A stretch of 64,000 nucleotides of DNA from Oscillospiraceae bacterium (GTDB lineage: Bacteria; Bacillota; Clostridia; Oscillospirales; Acutalibacteraceae). Below the pieces are notes generated by a model. It had not been told where the DNA came from. It did no database searches and worked only from the letters and a program-made list of their open reading frames with translations. Numbering within the stretch: position 1 is the first letter of the stretch; every line of letters begins with the position of its first letter. The position numbers were made by a program, and so were the translations under genes. Location: positions 1-64,000 of the forward strand of contig SVPG01000009.1 in the NCBI GenBank assembly GCA_015065975.1. Direction: 5' to 3'. Positions 24,598 through 33,410 of this stretch are shown here, one piece after another.

Positions 24598-24788
24598 GAA
24601 ATAACCTGCCTTTTTTTACAGTCTCGCTATGCCGGGAGGGTTAGCTAAAAAGCGAAGCTTTTTAGCTGTGAGTTTTCTTTCAGGATTTGAATCCTGAATT
24701 TCGGCGTTGCCGAAACCGAAAACATCACGACCTCTGCTTCTAAATAAGCTTTTAACCAAAACCGCTTAAAAACCCGGAATACGCGGCC
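24598..24788 (-). promoter_or_regulatory. L21 autoregulatory leader RNA
   Basis: A leader of about 190 nt precedes rplU. Near its 5' end are GGCCGCG and CCGGGT, near its 3' end CCCTCCCGGC, as expected for the Firmicutes L21 leader. Several hairpins lie between: GGATTCAAATCC, TTTCGGCAACGCCGAAA, and a long stem AGCTAAAAAGC/GCTTTTTAGCT. Assignment rests on position and these motifs, not on a covariance-model match. Confidence 0.65.
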
Positions 24789-24793
24789 TAAAT

Positions 24794-24822
24794 ATAATAT
24801 CACAAATGTCAATGGTTGTCAA
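24794..24822 (-). promoter_or_regulatory. Promoter of the rplU operon
   Basis: TTGACA (24817-24822), 17 nt and TATTAT (24794-24799) on the minus strand. The -35 box overlaps the stop codon of the upstream gene. Confidence 0.88.
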
Positions 24823-25766
24823 CTGTTTTTTAGCTGTCTCGGCACGCGGAAATAATAGAGCCTCAGATCGTCCGTTCCGCTCGATTTTCCGCCATGCAGA
24901 ACACAGCTCTGCGCTATGCCCTTGAGAAAAAGTCCGCCGTCAAAAAGCTCGTCTCCGACACCCGAATAATCATCGCCCAGCCTTGAGAACGGGTAGCCCT
25001 CAGCGCACACTCTTTTGTAATCCTCCCGATTTCCCGCAAAGAGATAATAGAGCTTGAACTCGGTGATGTCTTTCTTGAAATTTATGCCGATTATCGTCGG
25101 GTGATATCCGAACCTTTCGATCACGCGAGCCTCGCGGTCAAAGGATTCGGTCACGCTCCCGTCAAAACCGAGCAGCCCGACCGTCTCTCTCAGGTATTCG
25201 CTCAGCTCACCGTACGCGCTCGGCACACCGTAGAGGTCGCGAAAATCGCGGCATCGGTTGAGCGAATAATAGACCTTTATCTCCCTCTCACGTCCCGACC
25301 TGTCATACTCGGCGCCTATCTGAACAACGGGAGATTTACCGGGGGAAAGCGTCTCTTCGGTGAGCTTTGCGATATTCATAACGGTATCTGCGCACCTGTG
25401 TTCTCCTCCGTCAAAGAACATACGCACAGCTTCATAGCTTTCAGCCGACGGAACATCGCGCCGCACGCTGAACACTATACGCTTTGCCCTCTCCCCGTCG
25501 CTGCCTTCAAACTCGGACAGATCAAATATCTTTACATGAGGATGCGAGAGAAAACCCTGTTTTCTCTCGCAAAGAGCCGACTCGGCTTCTCCGAGCTCGA
25601 CCGCTCTCAGAAAGGACGCCTTCTGATACAGTCGGTAGGTTTTTATACCCCTGACCGAACTGCCGTCAGCAAGAAGTCCGATACATTCAAAGCTCGAATC
25701 GCCGCTCTCGCCGTACTGCCTGAGCGCGGCAAGAGCGGTATCGATTATTTCGGATCTGCCGATCAT
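24819..25766 (-). CDS. Hypothetical protein coupled to the TPR/NPCBM protein
   Basis: I do not recognise this 315-aa soluble protein. No signal peptide or membrane segment is visible. Several strands alternate with basic-aromatic patterns (REIKVYYSLNR, EFKLYYLF, RLYYFRVP), a look seen in ABBA-type aromatic prenyltransferases; that similarity is an impression only. Its ATG overlaps the stop of the upstream 598-aa gene by one base (TAATG), so the two are translationally coupled and probably work together. Confidence 0.75.
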   Translation of the reverse strand: MIGRSEIIDTALAALRQYGESGDSSFECIGLLADGSSVRGIKTYRLYQKASFLRAVELGEAESALCERKQGFLSHPHVKIFDLSEFEGSDGERAKRIVFSVRRDVPSAESYEAVRMFFDGGEHRCADTVMNIAKLTEETLSPGKSPVVQIGAEYDRSGREREIKVYYSLNRCRDFRDLYGVPSAYGELSEYLRETVGLLGFDGSVTESFDREARVIERFGYHPTIIGINFKKDITEFKLYYLFAGNREDYKRVCAEGYPFSRLGDDYSGVGDELFDGGLFLKGIAQSCVLHGGKSSGTDDLRLYYFRVPRQLKNS

Positions 25767-27562
25767 TATTTATAAAGATAGAACTCGGAAAGAAGAACGT
25801 CCATGTCGCTGCTGCTTCCGTTGACGGTCAGCTTGACGTTGATCCACTGCACACCGCTGACAGGGATATCGACCTTGATCTTGGAGGTCGTTCTCGAAAG
25901 GACGGGGCTTGTGTAGAGGATCTTATCGTCGTCGCCGTAAACGGTGAGGACACATTCGCCGACATCACTTGTATCGGCAACCGCGATATAACCGCTCAGC
26001 GTGGTATAGGAGCCCGACAGGAAGAACTTGCCGTAGCCGCTGTATCCGCCGCCCCAGCCGTCATCGTATGCGGAGATTATGAAGAGGTTGCCCGGACTGT
26101 ATACCTCGCCGACAACGTCGTGGGTGACGACAAGGTCGGTCACCTGCTCGAAATGATCGCACTCGGATACCTTGAGATCGTCGAGTCCCATGGGCATTGT
26201 TGCCTCGATCTGCTCCTTCTTGTCGAGGATCTTCTTGTTATCGGGCATGATGACAAGCGCCTCGTTTATAACGCTGAACGCACCTGAATAGTTATTCTGT
26301 GCGACATAGGAATCGGCCTTTGCGATGACATAGTTTTCATACTTTGTCTGCGTATCGCTCTTCTTGGAGGTAAGTCTGCTGTCCTCGCCGACTTCGACGA
26401 TCGCCTCGTCGAGTATTCTTATAGCCTCGGCATAATCCTCGGCTGCTATCTTGCTGTCGGCGTTTGCAACAGCATCGGTGCAAACCTTATCGGTATACTT
26501 CTTCTTGTAATCGTCGAGCTTTTCGGCGATCTCCTCGTCCTCGGGAAGAAGCTCGCCCGACTCCTCGAGAATCTCGATAGCCTGCTTGTAGTCCTCTTTT
26601 TCGGCGCAGGCATCAGCTCTTGCAAAGATGTCGGTTTTATAGTTTTCCGTTGCCGTCTTCATCTTTTCCTGAGCGTCATCATAATAGGGCGTACCCTCGA
26701 CGACGAGCTTGTAATACTCGATCGCGGTCTTGTATTCCTCAGCTTCAAAATAGGTGTTGCCCTGATTGTAGTTTTCCTCGGACATTCTGACGTTGCCGAC
26801 AAACTCTCTTGCCGAATAGATGGTATCGTCCATTTCGGGGATATCCATCGCGTCGATGGTATCGAGCTCCTCGGTCGCTCTGTCGCAGGTTATCGCACCA
26901 GAGCCGCAATCGGTCTTGAGCGTTTCGATCCTCTTATTGAGAGCCTCGACAAGCTTATCGGTATCTCTTTCATCATCGATATATGTATCCGAATAATAAT
27001 CGAGAGCCTCATCGAAGCTGCCGTCTGCAAGATAATCGACCAGCTTTTTCTCGGGAGTGAATATTACATTTATGAGAATGAGTGCGCCCGCAATCGCAAT
27101 GATAAGCGCTGCCGCGATCGAAGCGAAAAGTATCTTCTGCTTCTTTGTGAGCTTTGCGAGGAAATTCTCCTTCTGAACAGGTGCCGCAGGAGCGTAATAG
27201 GGCTGATACTCCTGAGCAAAGTCGGGCTGAGCCTCCATCTCCTGAGTCTGTGCAGGTACTATAACCTGAGTCTCCTCGGGCTGCTGCTCGACCGTCTGCT
27301 CCGCAAACTCGGTGTACTGCGACAAATCGACAGTACATTCACCGAGATCGGGCTGCTCCTGTACTTCCTGTACAGCCTCCTCAACAGCCTCCTCAGCGGG
27401 CTCTGCTGCCTGCTCGACGATCTCCTCTGCCTGAGCTGCCTGCTCCTGAGCGGTCTGCTCCAAAGCTGCCTGCTCCGCAAGAGCCTGCGCGATATTGCAT
27501 CCGCATATTCCGCAGAACGCCGAACCGTCGGGAACATTTGCTTTACATCCCGGACAAATCAT
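25766..27562 (-). CDS. Zinc-ribbon, TPR and NPCBM-like membrane protein
   Basis: The 598-aa protein has, in order, a zinc ribbon (Cys3, Cys6, Cys17, Cys20), an acidic Glu/Gln/Ala-rich linker (about 25-125) and one membrane span (about 143-166). A TPR-like helical region follows (about 170-450; repeats such as YKTAIEYYKLVVE, YKQAIEILEESGE, YAEAIRILDEAI). Last is a beta-rich C-terminal domain with the NPCBM/NEW2 look (SGYIAVADTSD, YGDDDKILYTS, INVKLTV). The C-terminal part is presumably outside the cell and could bind carbohydrate or cell wall. GGAGGG precedes the ATG. It is the first gene of a two-gene operon. Confidence 0.85.
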   Translation of the reverse strand: MICPGCKANVPDGSAFCGICGCNIAQALAEQAALEQTAQEQAAQAEEIVEQAAEPAEEAVEEAVQEVQEQPDLGECTVDLSQYTEFAEQTVEQQPEETQVIVPAQTQEMEAQPDFAQEYQPYYAPAAPVQKENFLAKLTKKQKILFASIAAALIIAIAGALILINVIFTPEKKLVDYLADGSFDEALDYYSDTYIDDERDTDKLVEALNKRIETLKTDCGSGAITCDRATEELDTIDAMDIPEMDDTIYSAREFVGNVRMSEENYNQGNTYFEAEEYKTAIEYYKLVVEGTPYYDDAQEKMKTATENYKTDIFARADACAEKEDYKQAIEILEESGELLPEDEEIAEKLDDYKKKYTDKVCTDAVANADSKIAAEDYAEAIRILDEAIVEVGEDSRLTSKKSDTQTKYENYVIAKADSYVAQNNYSGAFSVINEALVIMPDNKKILDKKEQIEATMPMGLDDLKVSECDHFEQVTDLVVTHDVVGEVYSPGNLFIISAYDDGWGGGYSGYGKFFLSGSYTTLSGYIAVADTSDVGECVLTVYGDDDKILYTSPVLSRTTSKIKVDIPVSGVQWINVKLTVNGSSSDMDVLLSEFYLYK

Positions 27563-27779
27563 ATATATACCCTCCGTTTTTTCAAAATTGCCGTCTCGAC
27601 ATAAAACGACATACTATTACTATTATAATACCGAACCGCTCTTTTTTCAAGGTGTTTCGGTTCTTATAAAGTACACATAAATATGGTTCAATATATAGTA
27701 ATTTCGCGAGGTTTATGATATAATGGAATAACCGATAAAAACACACTGTGCCGCATTTCGCGGGAAAGGAGAATCGACC

Positions 27780-28181
27780 ATGGCACGTGCGATGGAATTT
27801 ACACTCAAAACCGAAAAGCAGGGCGTTTACAACATTACGAGAACCGTTACCGACGCAATAAAAGAAGGCGGTGTCGAAAGCGGCATTGCGCTTCTCTACT
27901 GCCCTCACACAACAGCGGCTATCACCTTCAACGAAAACACCGATGACAACGTCGGTGTCGATCTTCTCGAAAGCCTCGCACGCACCTTCCCCGAATCGGA
28001 CAATTACAAGCATTCCGAGGGAAACTCATATGCTCATATCCGCTCGAGCGTTATCGGCTGCAGCAACGTCATAATAATCGAGGACGGCTGGCCTCTGCTC
28101 GGAATATGGCAGAATATTTATTTTGTCGAGTTTGACGGACCGCGCGAGCGCAAATACTATCTCAAGCTGATAGAGTGCTGA
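27780..28181 (+). CDS. YjbQ/UPF0047 family protein
   Basis: The 133-aa small beta-rich protein has the conserved signature (LYCPHTTAAITFNEN, HAHI-equivalent YAHIRSSVIG, GTWQ-like LGIWQNIYFVEFDGPR). The invariant His/Cys cluster suggests a metal or nucleophilic site. Some members rescue thiamine auxotrophs, which gave the name secondary thiamine-phosphate synthase, but the physiological role is unclear. AAAGGAG lies eight bases before the ATG. The next gene follows after 32 bp and is likely cotranscribed. Confidence 0.9.
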   Translation: MARAMEFTLKTEKQGVYNITRTVTDAIKEGGVESGIALLYCPHTTAAITFNENTDDNVGVDLLESLARTFPESDNYKHSEGNSYAHIRSSVIGCSNVIIIEDGWPLLGIWQNIYFVEFDGPRERKYYLKLIEC

Positions 28182-28213
28182 GCTCTCAACATTTCAGTTT
28201 TTGGAGGTAAACG

Positions 28214-28858
28214 ATGAAACCGCTTGACAAACTCGACCGCAAAATCGGAAAATACGCCGTACGCAATCTTATGACCATAATGGTCGGTGCGATGGCATTT
28301 GTATTCCTTATGGACATTCTTCTTCAGTCGGCAGGAAAACCGCCGCTGACTTTGTTCATTTCTTTTGACCGCGAGGCGATATTCTCGGGGCAGGTGTGGC
28401 GTTTTCTGACCTACGCCTTCGAGTATCCCGCATCGAGTCCGCTCTTTATGCTGTTCACCCTTTATTTTTACTGGCTGATCGGCTCGACAATGGAACGCGA
28501 ATGGGGCTCGTTCAGATTCAACGTCTTTTATTTCAGCTCCGTTCTGCTGACCGCCGCCGTCGGTCTTATCACGGGATTTGCAACCAATTACTTTTTCAAC
28601 ATGGCGCTCTTTTTCGCATTCGCACTCTTCTATCCCGATTTCGAGGTTCTGGTATTTTTCGTACTTCCGATAAAGATGAAATATCTCGCGATCATCGACG
28701 CGGTATATTTCCTTTATATGTTTATTGTATACCCGTGGCCGGGAAAGATATGCCTGCTGGTTTCGATCGCTCTGCTCGCCGTATTCTTCCTCGACGAGAT
28801 CGTCGGCGGTATCAAGAGAACCTATCGGCGGCTCAAATGGAAGAGCAATTTCAGATAA
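28214..28858 (+). CDS. Rhomboid/Derlin-like membrane protein lacking the catalytic serine
   Basis: The 214-aa protein has about six membrane segments with rhomboid-like order, including QVWRFLTYAFEYP after TM1 and GSTMEREWGSFRF (the WR-loop-like region). Where active rhomboids have GxSG, this has FFNMALFFAFALFYPDFE. No conserved His follows in the last segment. The FFVLPIKMKYL stretch recalls Derlins. It is therefore probably a pseudoprotease that binds membrane clients. Its stop is one base from the end of the convergent MBL gene with no terminator between, so their transcripts may overlap. Confidence 0.8.
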   Translation: MKPLDKLDRKIGKYAVRNLMTIMVGAMAFVFLMDILLQSAGKPPLTLFISFDREAIFSGQVWRFLTYAFEYPASSPLFMLFTLYFYWLIGSTMEREWGSFRFNVFYFSSVLLTAAVGLITGFATNYFFNMALFFAFALFYPDFEVLVFFVLPIKMKYLAIIDAVYFLYMFIVYPWPGKICLLVSIALLAVFFLDEIVGGIKRTYRRLKWKSNFR

Positions 28859-28859
28859 T

Positions 28860-30044
28860 TTATTTTGAATCACACGATGAGAGGATATTGCCGTATCTGT
28901 CACAGAGAACGGCGGTATCCTCTTTCTTTTTGCTGAAAATGTTGTCGTCATCGCCCCACGTGTAATCGCCGCCGTATGCCGCAACTGTCACGCTTTCGCC
29001 GCTTTTTATGACGCTTCCCGACGGGAAGGAGAACACCTCGTAACCCTTCGACGAATAAATAAAGAATCCCGAAACATCAGCGTCCGCTCCGATGTTTCTG
29101 ACCGTCACGCTCTGGTCGCTTTTGCTCGCCGAGACTATCTCGAGACGGGCACCCGTATGCGGACGTTTCGGACTCGATATCGATATTTTGCCCGCAGCGT
29201 CGATCTCGGTCAGCAGACCCATATCAGAATCCTGCGTCACATAAATCTCGCTCATGGAAAGGGCATCAAAAACGCGCTCGTTTGCCGAATCCTCGTCGAC
29301 CGAGGTATCGGTCGATATGACCGATATTTTCGGCGATACAGCCTTCGCAAAGCTCTCGCCCGTTGCATCGGGGTTTCCGTGATTACCCACCTTGAGAATA
29401 TCGGCGGAAATATCAGCACCCGACGCGAGCAGTGTTTTTTCCTCGGCAAACTGCATATCGCCCGTTAAAAGCACCCTTTTCCCGTTAGCATGAAGCATCA
29501 TGACAAGGGAATTATCGTTATCGTCCTCGCTGTTTTTCTCAAGAGGGGCAAGCACCTCGAAATAATTTCCGTTTCCGATATCGACCCTTTCGCCTGCGCG
29601 CAGGATAACCTGCTCGGCATCAGCTTTCTTTGCCTGTTTTGATAGCTTCTCTTCGTCCTCGGAAAACTGCGCCGTATACACGGTATCGGTCGGATATACC
29701 GAGCACACAGCCTTTGTCCCGCCGATATGGTCGCTGTGAGTATGTGTCAGAAAAACCGCATCAAGGCGCTCGACCTCCATCATAGCCATAGCCGACAGAA
29801 TCGACGGCACGGAGCTCTCCTCACCCATATCGACAAGATACGCCTTTTCGCCCGATACGACAAGGGCACTGTCCGCCTTGCCCGCATTTATAAAGAGAAT
29901 ATACACGCTGTCACTCCTCAATTCTTCAAGCTTTGTATTCTGTGCCGTGCTGCCCTGATCGGCCGCACTTCCCGAAGCACATCCCGAAAGACACGCAAGC
30001 ATAACAGCCGCAAGAACCGCCGATATTATACGTATTATTTTCAT
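28860..30044 (-). CDS. ComEC-like metallo-beta-lactamase lipoprotein with LTD domain
   Basis: The 394-aa protein starts with a lipoprotein signal (lipobox LSGC). It then has an MBL-fold hydrolase with metal motif THTHSDHIGG, VLLTGDMQF and KVGNHGN, like the extracellular C-terminal part of ComEC. After about residue 290 comes a lamin-tail-like domain (RLEIVSASKSDQSVTVRNIG; SVIKSGESVTV). It is anchored outside the cell and may cleave phosphodiesters of nucleic acid or nucleotides. ATG at 30044 follows GGGAGGG; an upstream ATG would destroy the signal peptide. Confidence 0.88.
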   Translation of the reverse strand: MKIIRIISAVLAAVMLACLSGCASGSAADQGSTAQNTKLEELRSDSVYILFINAGKADSALVVSGEKAYLVDMGEESSVPSILSAMAMMEVERLDAVFLTHTHSDHIGGTKAVCSVYPTDTVYTAQFSEDEEKLSKQAKKADAEQVILRAGERVDIGNGNYFEVLAPLEKNSEDDNDNSLVMMLHANGKRVLLTGDMQFAEEKTLLASGADISADILKVGNHGNPDATGESFAKAVSPKISVISTDTSVDEDSANERVFDALSMSEIYVTQDSDMGLLTEIDAAGKISISSPKRPHTGARLEIVSASKSDQSVTVRNIGADADVSGFFIYSSKGYEVFSFPSGSVIKSGESVTVAAYGGDYTWGDDDNIFSKKKEDTAVLCDRYGNILSSCDSK

Positions 30045-30088
30045 TCGATTCCCTCCCGACACATAAATCATTGATATTATAATAAAAA

Positions 30089-30118
30089 GCCGGTCGAAAA
30101 ACAACATTTCCGACCGGC
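30089..30118 (-). terminator. Terminator of the sugar transferase gene
   Basis: GCCGGTCG (30089-30096) pairs with CGACCGGC (30111-30118); on the minus strand TTTTTATTAT follows. Confidence 0.9.
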
Positions 30119-30134
30119 AGCAATTGTGTTTTAT

Positions 30135-30824
30135 TTATGCGATTCTTTCGAGCTCGGCGTTCTCGGTTTCTTCCGAAACCTGACCGCCTTCTCTGAAGCC
30201 TTCGTTTGTTGTGACAACACCGACCGTCTTGAGAAGAACGAGAAGGTCAAAGCCGACAGAGCATCTCTCGATGTATTCCTTGTCGTACATGACCTTGAGG
30301 TCGTCGCTGAGGTCGTCTCTTCCGTTGACCTGAGCCCAGCCGGTAACACCGGGGCGGACATCATAGACACCTGCCTGTGTGCGCAGACGATGGATATCGG
30401 TCTCGCCCGGGATAAGGGGACGGGGACCGACAAAGCTCATCTCGCCCTTGAGGACGTTGAAGAGCTGAGGAATCTCGTCAAGACTGCTCTTTCTGAGGAA
30501 AGCGCCGATCTTTGTGATGTGGCTGCTCGAATCAACAAGATCCTTTGTCGCAACCTCGGAAGGAGCCGAGGTCTTCATCGAACGGAATTTGTAGATCTTG
30601 AAAAGCTCACCGTCGCGACCGACACGGTACTGACGGAACATGACGGGTCCGTGAGAGTCGAGCTTGATAAGAAGAGCGATGACTGCCATCGGAATGAGAG
30701 CGACCGCGATGCCCACGACGGACATTACGATATCAAAGGTGCGCTTTATGAATCTGTAACCCAGACGTGCGCGTTTTACATTGTACTGCGGTACAGTGAC
30801 GACAGCCTCGCGTTCGTTGGTCAT
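30135..30824 (-). CDS. Initiating sugar transferase (undecaprenyl-phosphate sugar-1-phosphate transferase)
   Basis: The 229-aa monotopic phosphoglycosyltransferase has one N-terminal membrane hairpin (about 28-50). The conserved catalytic core follows (FRQYRVGRDGELFKIYKFRSM, DEIPQLFNVLKGEMSFVGPRP, RPGVTGWAQVNGR). It loads the first sugar phosphate onto the lipid carrier for exopolysaccharide or capsule. It belongs to the short WcaJ/EpsL-like class and may start the glycan that the FucNAc operon at 5.8-10.3 kb elaborates. ATG at 30824 has GAGGAGG; the longer TTG-started frame is unlikely. Confidence 0.92.
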   Translation of the reverse strand: MTNEREAVVTVPQYNVKRARLGYRFIKRTFDIVMSVVGIAVALIPMAVIALLIKLDSHGPVMFRQYRVGRDGELFKIYKFRSMKTSAPSEVATKDLVDSSSHITKIGAFLRKSSLDEIPQLFNVLKGEMSFVGPRPLIPGETDIHRLRTQAGVYDVRPGVTGWAQVNGRDDLSDDLKVMYDKEYIERCSVGFDLLVLLKTVGVVTTNEGFREGGQVSEETENAELERIA

Positions 30825-30884
30825 ATCACAGGCACCTCCTCTTCTCAAAATCGCAAAACGGTACTTTTCCCGTTTTCTGTGGAA

Positions 30885-30913
30885 ATTATACTCCCCCGAT
30901 TTTCAAAAATCAA
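30885..30913 (-). promoter_or_regulatory. Promoter of the sugar transferase gene
   Basis: TTGATT (30908-30913), 17 nt and TATAAT (30885-30890) on the minus strand, about 60 nt upstream of the ATG. The rest of the 246-bp gap is AT-rich and shows no gene. Confidence 0.8.
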
Positions 30914-31070
30914 TAGAAGAAGGCGTTTTGTCACTAATTTGTCATTTTTATCGGCAAGTATTTATCGATAAACAGCAAATTTTTATTGTAATTGAGTTGT
31001 TACACTTTTGTTACTTTATCGCGCTTTTCACGCATTTATTTGGAAGATATAACCAAATTTACAAATTCAT

Positions 31071-31637
31071 TCAAAGCGTTATTTCAGTATATTCACCAAG
31101 AGATTTTTTATCCGACTCCTCATGCGTTACAATAATCACCGGAATTTTTTCTGAAATTTCTTTCACTGCCGGAACGATTTTGTTACATTTGAGCTGCTCG
31201 TCAAGACCGTTGAAGGGCTCGTCAAGGAGCAGTATCTGAGGGTTGCTCGCAAAGGCTCGGGCGAGATTGACACGCTTTGCCATACCTCCCGAGAGCTGCG
31301 CGGGATACTTTTTCATACTGTCGCCGAGACCGAAACGCTCGAGCCAGAAGGCTGCCTTTTCCCTGTCGGAGGCTATTGCGGCGTTGCCGAGCGCAGTTCT
31401 CCACGGGAGCAGGCGGTCGTCCTGAAAAGCAAAGCCCGTTCTCAGACCTTCGGGTGCGATGACCTCGCCGCTGTCGGGAAGGAGTATTCCCGCGATGATA
31501 TTGAGCAGGGTTGTTTTGCCTCTGCCCGAACTGCCGCCGATGCAGATTATGCCGCTCTCGCCTATCGAAAGAGAAAAACCGTCGAGCACGTTTCTGCCGT
31601 CGAAGGCTTTACTGATATTTTTCAGCTCAATTGCCAC
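31071..31637 (-). CDS. ABC transporter ATP-binding protein (NitT/TauT/SsuB type)
   Basis: At 188 aa this is short for the family (usually 230-260). It still has Walker A GGSSGRGKTT, a Q-loop (AFQDDRLLPW, the SsuB-like form), signature LSGGMAKR, Walker B ILLLDEPFNGLD and the switch His in VTHEE. The C-terminus ends soon after the H-loop. It energises the permease encoded upstream and overlaps it by 11 bp. No obvious terminator follows. Confidence 0.9.
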   Translation of the reverse strand: MAIELKNISKAFDGRNVLDGFSLSIGESGIICIGGSSGRGKTTLLNIIAGILLPDSGEVIAPEGLRTGFAFQDDRLLPWRTALGNAAIASDREKAAFWLERFGLGDSMKKYPAQLSGGMAKRVNLARAFASNPQILLLDEPFNGLDEQLKCNKIVPAVKEISEKIPVIIVTHEESDKKSLGEYTEITL

Positions 31638-32409
31638 CCGAGGTCACCTCCATTCTCGCCGCAAGCTTTGCGGCACCTGCGAGCACAAGCTCGATCGCAC
31701 AGCTCAGCAGCACGACCGTCACCGTATACGCAAACAGATCGACCGTTTCGAGATAGAGCTTTGATTCGTAGAGCATAAGACCGATCGAATCGCGAGTTCT
31801 TCCGATGACCTCCGCTGCAACGCCCGCCTTCCACGCAAGACCGAGACCCGTTCTTGCGGCGGCAAGCATATAGGGCATGACCGACGGAATATAAACCGCA
31901 CCGACCAGCTTTGCGCCTCTGACTCTGTACACCTTCGCCATCTCGACAAGCCGCGAATCGACGTTGGCAAGTCCTTCCGAAAGGTTTGCACACACGGCGG
32001 GAAGCACCATCAGAAACGCGATGAACACGGGCATTTTATCGCTCTTCATCCATACAAGAGCGAGTATTATAAAGGACGGCACGGGGGTCGCCTTGACCAC
32101 CGTCAGGAAGGGGCGCATAAACTCCTTCACAAATTCGGAAAGATGCATCAGCACGCTCAGCACGCAGCCGACCAAAAAAGCGAGCGCAAATCCCGTCAGT
32201 ATTCTTTCGAGCGAGCCGAAGGTCTGGAGCCAGAATTCCTTCTGACCGCACAGTTCAAAAAAACGCTCAAAAACAGCACGAGGCGAAGGCAGGAGCAGTT
32301 CCTGCCCTACCTTCGCACTGAAATAATGCCATATTCCGAGCCACGCCGCGACCGAGAGAACCGATACGAGCACTCTTGCGGTCGGGGAAAGTCTCTTCCT
32401 ATCGCGCAT
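31627..32409 (-). CDS. ABC transporter permease (NitT/TauT/SsuC type)
   Basis: This inner-membrane permease of 260 aa, with about six segments, has LLPSPRAVFERFFEL at the N-terminus, typical of SsuC/TauC. The coupling loop is IPSVMPYMLAAARTGLGLAWKAGVAAE. ATG at 32409 overlaps the binding-protein stop by 11 bp; a GTG 15 bases upstream is possible. The operon order is binding protein, permease, ATPase. The likely substrate class is sulfonate, nitrate, thiamine precursor or similar small compounds. Confidence 0.92.
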   Translation of the reverse strand: MRDRKRLSPTARVLVSVLSVAAWLGIWHYFSAKVGQELLLPSPRAVFERFFELCGQKEFWLQTFGSLERILTGFALAFLVGCVLSVLMHLSEFVKEFMRPFLTVVKATPVPSFIILALVWMKSDKMPVFIAFLMVLPAVCANLSEGLANVDSRLVEMAKVYRVRGAKLVGAVYIPSVMPYMLAAARTGLGLAWKAGVAAEVIGRTRDSIGLMLYESKLYLETVDLFAYTVTVVLLSCAIELVLAGAAKLAARMEVTSGGN

Positions 32410-33379
32410 AGTAGAATTCGTCACCGGGGAGCGAACCGCCTGTTGCCTTGGGGTTAGCGTCGAAGAGAACCTGAAGGAAAGCGGATACGGTTGCCTTCAT
32501 CTCAGCACCCTCGGAGAAGGTGAGGTTGCAGTAAGGAATAGCCTTGAGCGCGACTTCCTGTGCGATGATTCCGAGGTCGCCGCAGAGCTGTGCAGCACCT
32601 TCAACGTCGTTTACGGCATACTCTGTGGAAGCCTTGAGATCGTCGAGGAATGCATCAAACTGCTCCTTGTTGTTCTCGAGATACTCGTTGCGGACGATAA
32701 CAACACCCTGTGCAAGCGCTGTGTCGCAAACCTTGTTCCACTCGTCCTGGAGATTGAGAACATTGATGCCCTCGATCTTGCCCTCGACCTGAGTTGCGAA
32801 GGGCACGGGAAGCATTGCGATATCGACCTCACCGGAGATCATAAGGGAAGCAAGCTCTGCGTGCTCGCCGTAGAAATTGACGTTGACATTCTCGCCGACG
32901 GTAAGTCCGTTCTCAGCGAGGATATAGTTGAGGATATACTCGGGGTTGCTGCCCTGACCTGTTGCGCCGACAGTCTTGCCCTCGAGGTCTGCGATGCTTT
33001 CAATCCCGCCTGTCTTGTCAAGCAGATAAAGAACGCCCATGGTTGTAACAGCGGTGACGCTGATGCTGCCGTTTGTCTTTGCATAAAGAGCTGCAGCAAG
33101 GTTTGTCGGAACGCAGGCAACGTCGACCTCGCCGTTGACGATAAGACCTGTGATCTCATCGGGAGCGGAAGCAAAGGTCACGTTGTATTTGCCGTTCTCC
33201 TTGCCGTCAGCGGCAAGCTTTGCCATGCCGATACCTGTCGGACCGCTGAGAGCGACAACGTTCATGGGGACTGCGGGCTGTGTATCGTCAGCGGGAGTCT
33301 GAACAGGCTCCTGAGCGCAGCCTGCGAAGATACCGAGTGCCATAACAGCAGCGAGCATAAGAGCGATAATTCTTTTCAT
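32399..33379 (-). CDS. ABC transporter substrate-binding lipoprotein (NitT/TauT type)
   Basis: The 326-aa lipoprotein has lipobox FAGC and two lobes of the SsuA/ThiY-like fold (ALSGPTGIGMAKLA; GLIVNGEVDVACVPTNLAAALY; LEGKTVGATGQGSNPEYIL; MISGEVDIAMLPVPFATQ). It captures the substrate outside the cell for the permease and ATPase downstream. ATG at 33379 follows AAAGGA. The Crp/Fnr regulator gene lies 31 bp upstream on the same strand, so regulator and transporter probably form one operon. Confidence 0.92.
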   Translation of the reverse strand: MKRIIALMLAAVMALGIFAGCAQEPVQTPADDTQPAVPMNVVALSGPTGIGMAKLAADGKENGKYNVTFASAPDEITGLIVNGEVDVACVPTNLAAALYAKTNGSISVTAVTTMGVLYLLDKTGGIESIADLEGKTVGATGQGSNPEYILNYILAENGLTVGENVNVNFYGEHAELASLMISGEVDIAMLPVPFATQVEGKIEGINVLNLQDEWNKVCDTALAQGVVIVRNEYLENNKEQFDAFLDDLKASTEYAVNDVEGAAQLCGDLGIIAQEVALKAIPYCNLTFSEGAEMKATVSAFLQVLFDANPKATGGSLPGDEFYYAR

Positions 33380-33410
33380 TCTTTCCAAATCCTTTCTTTA
33401 TAGGAAATAT

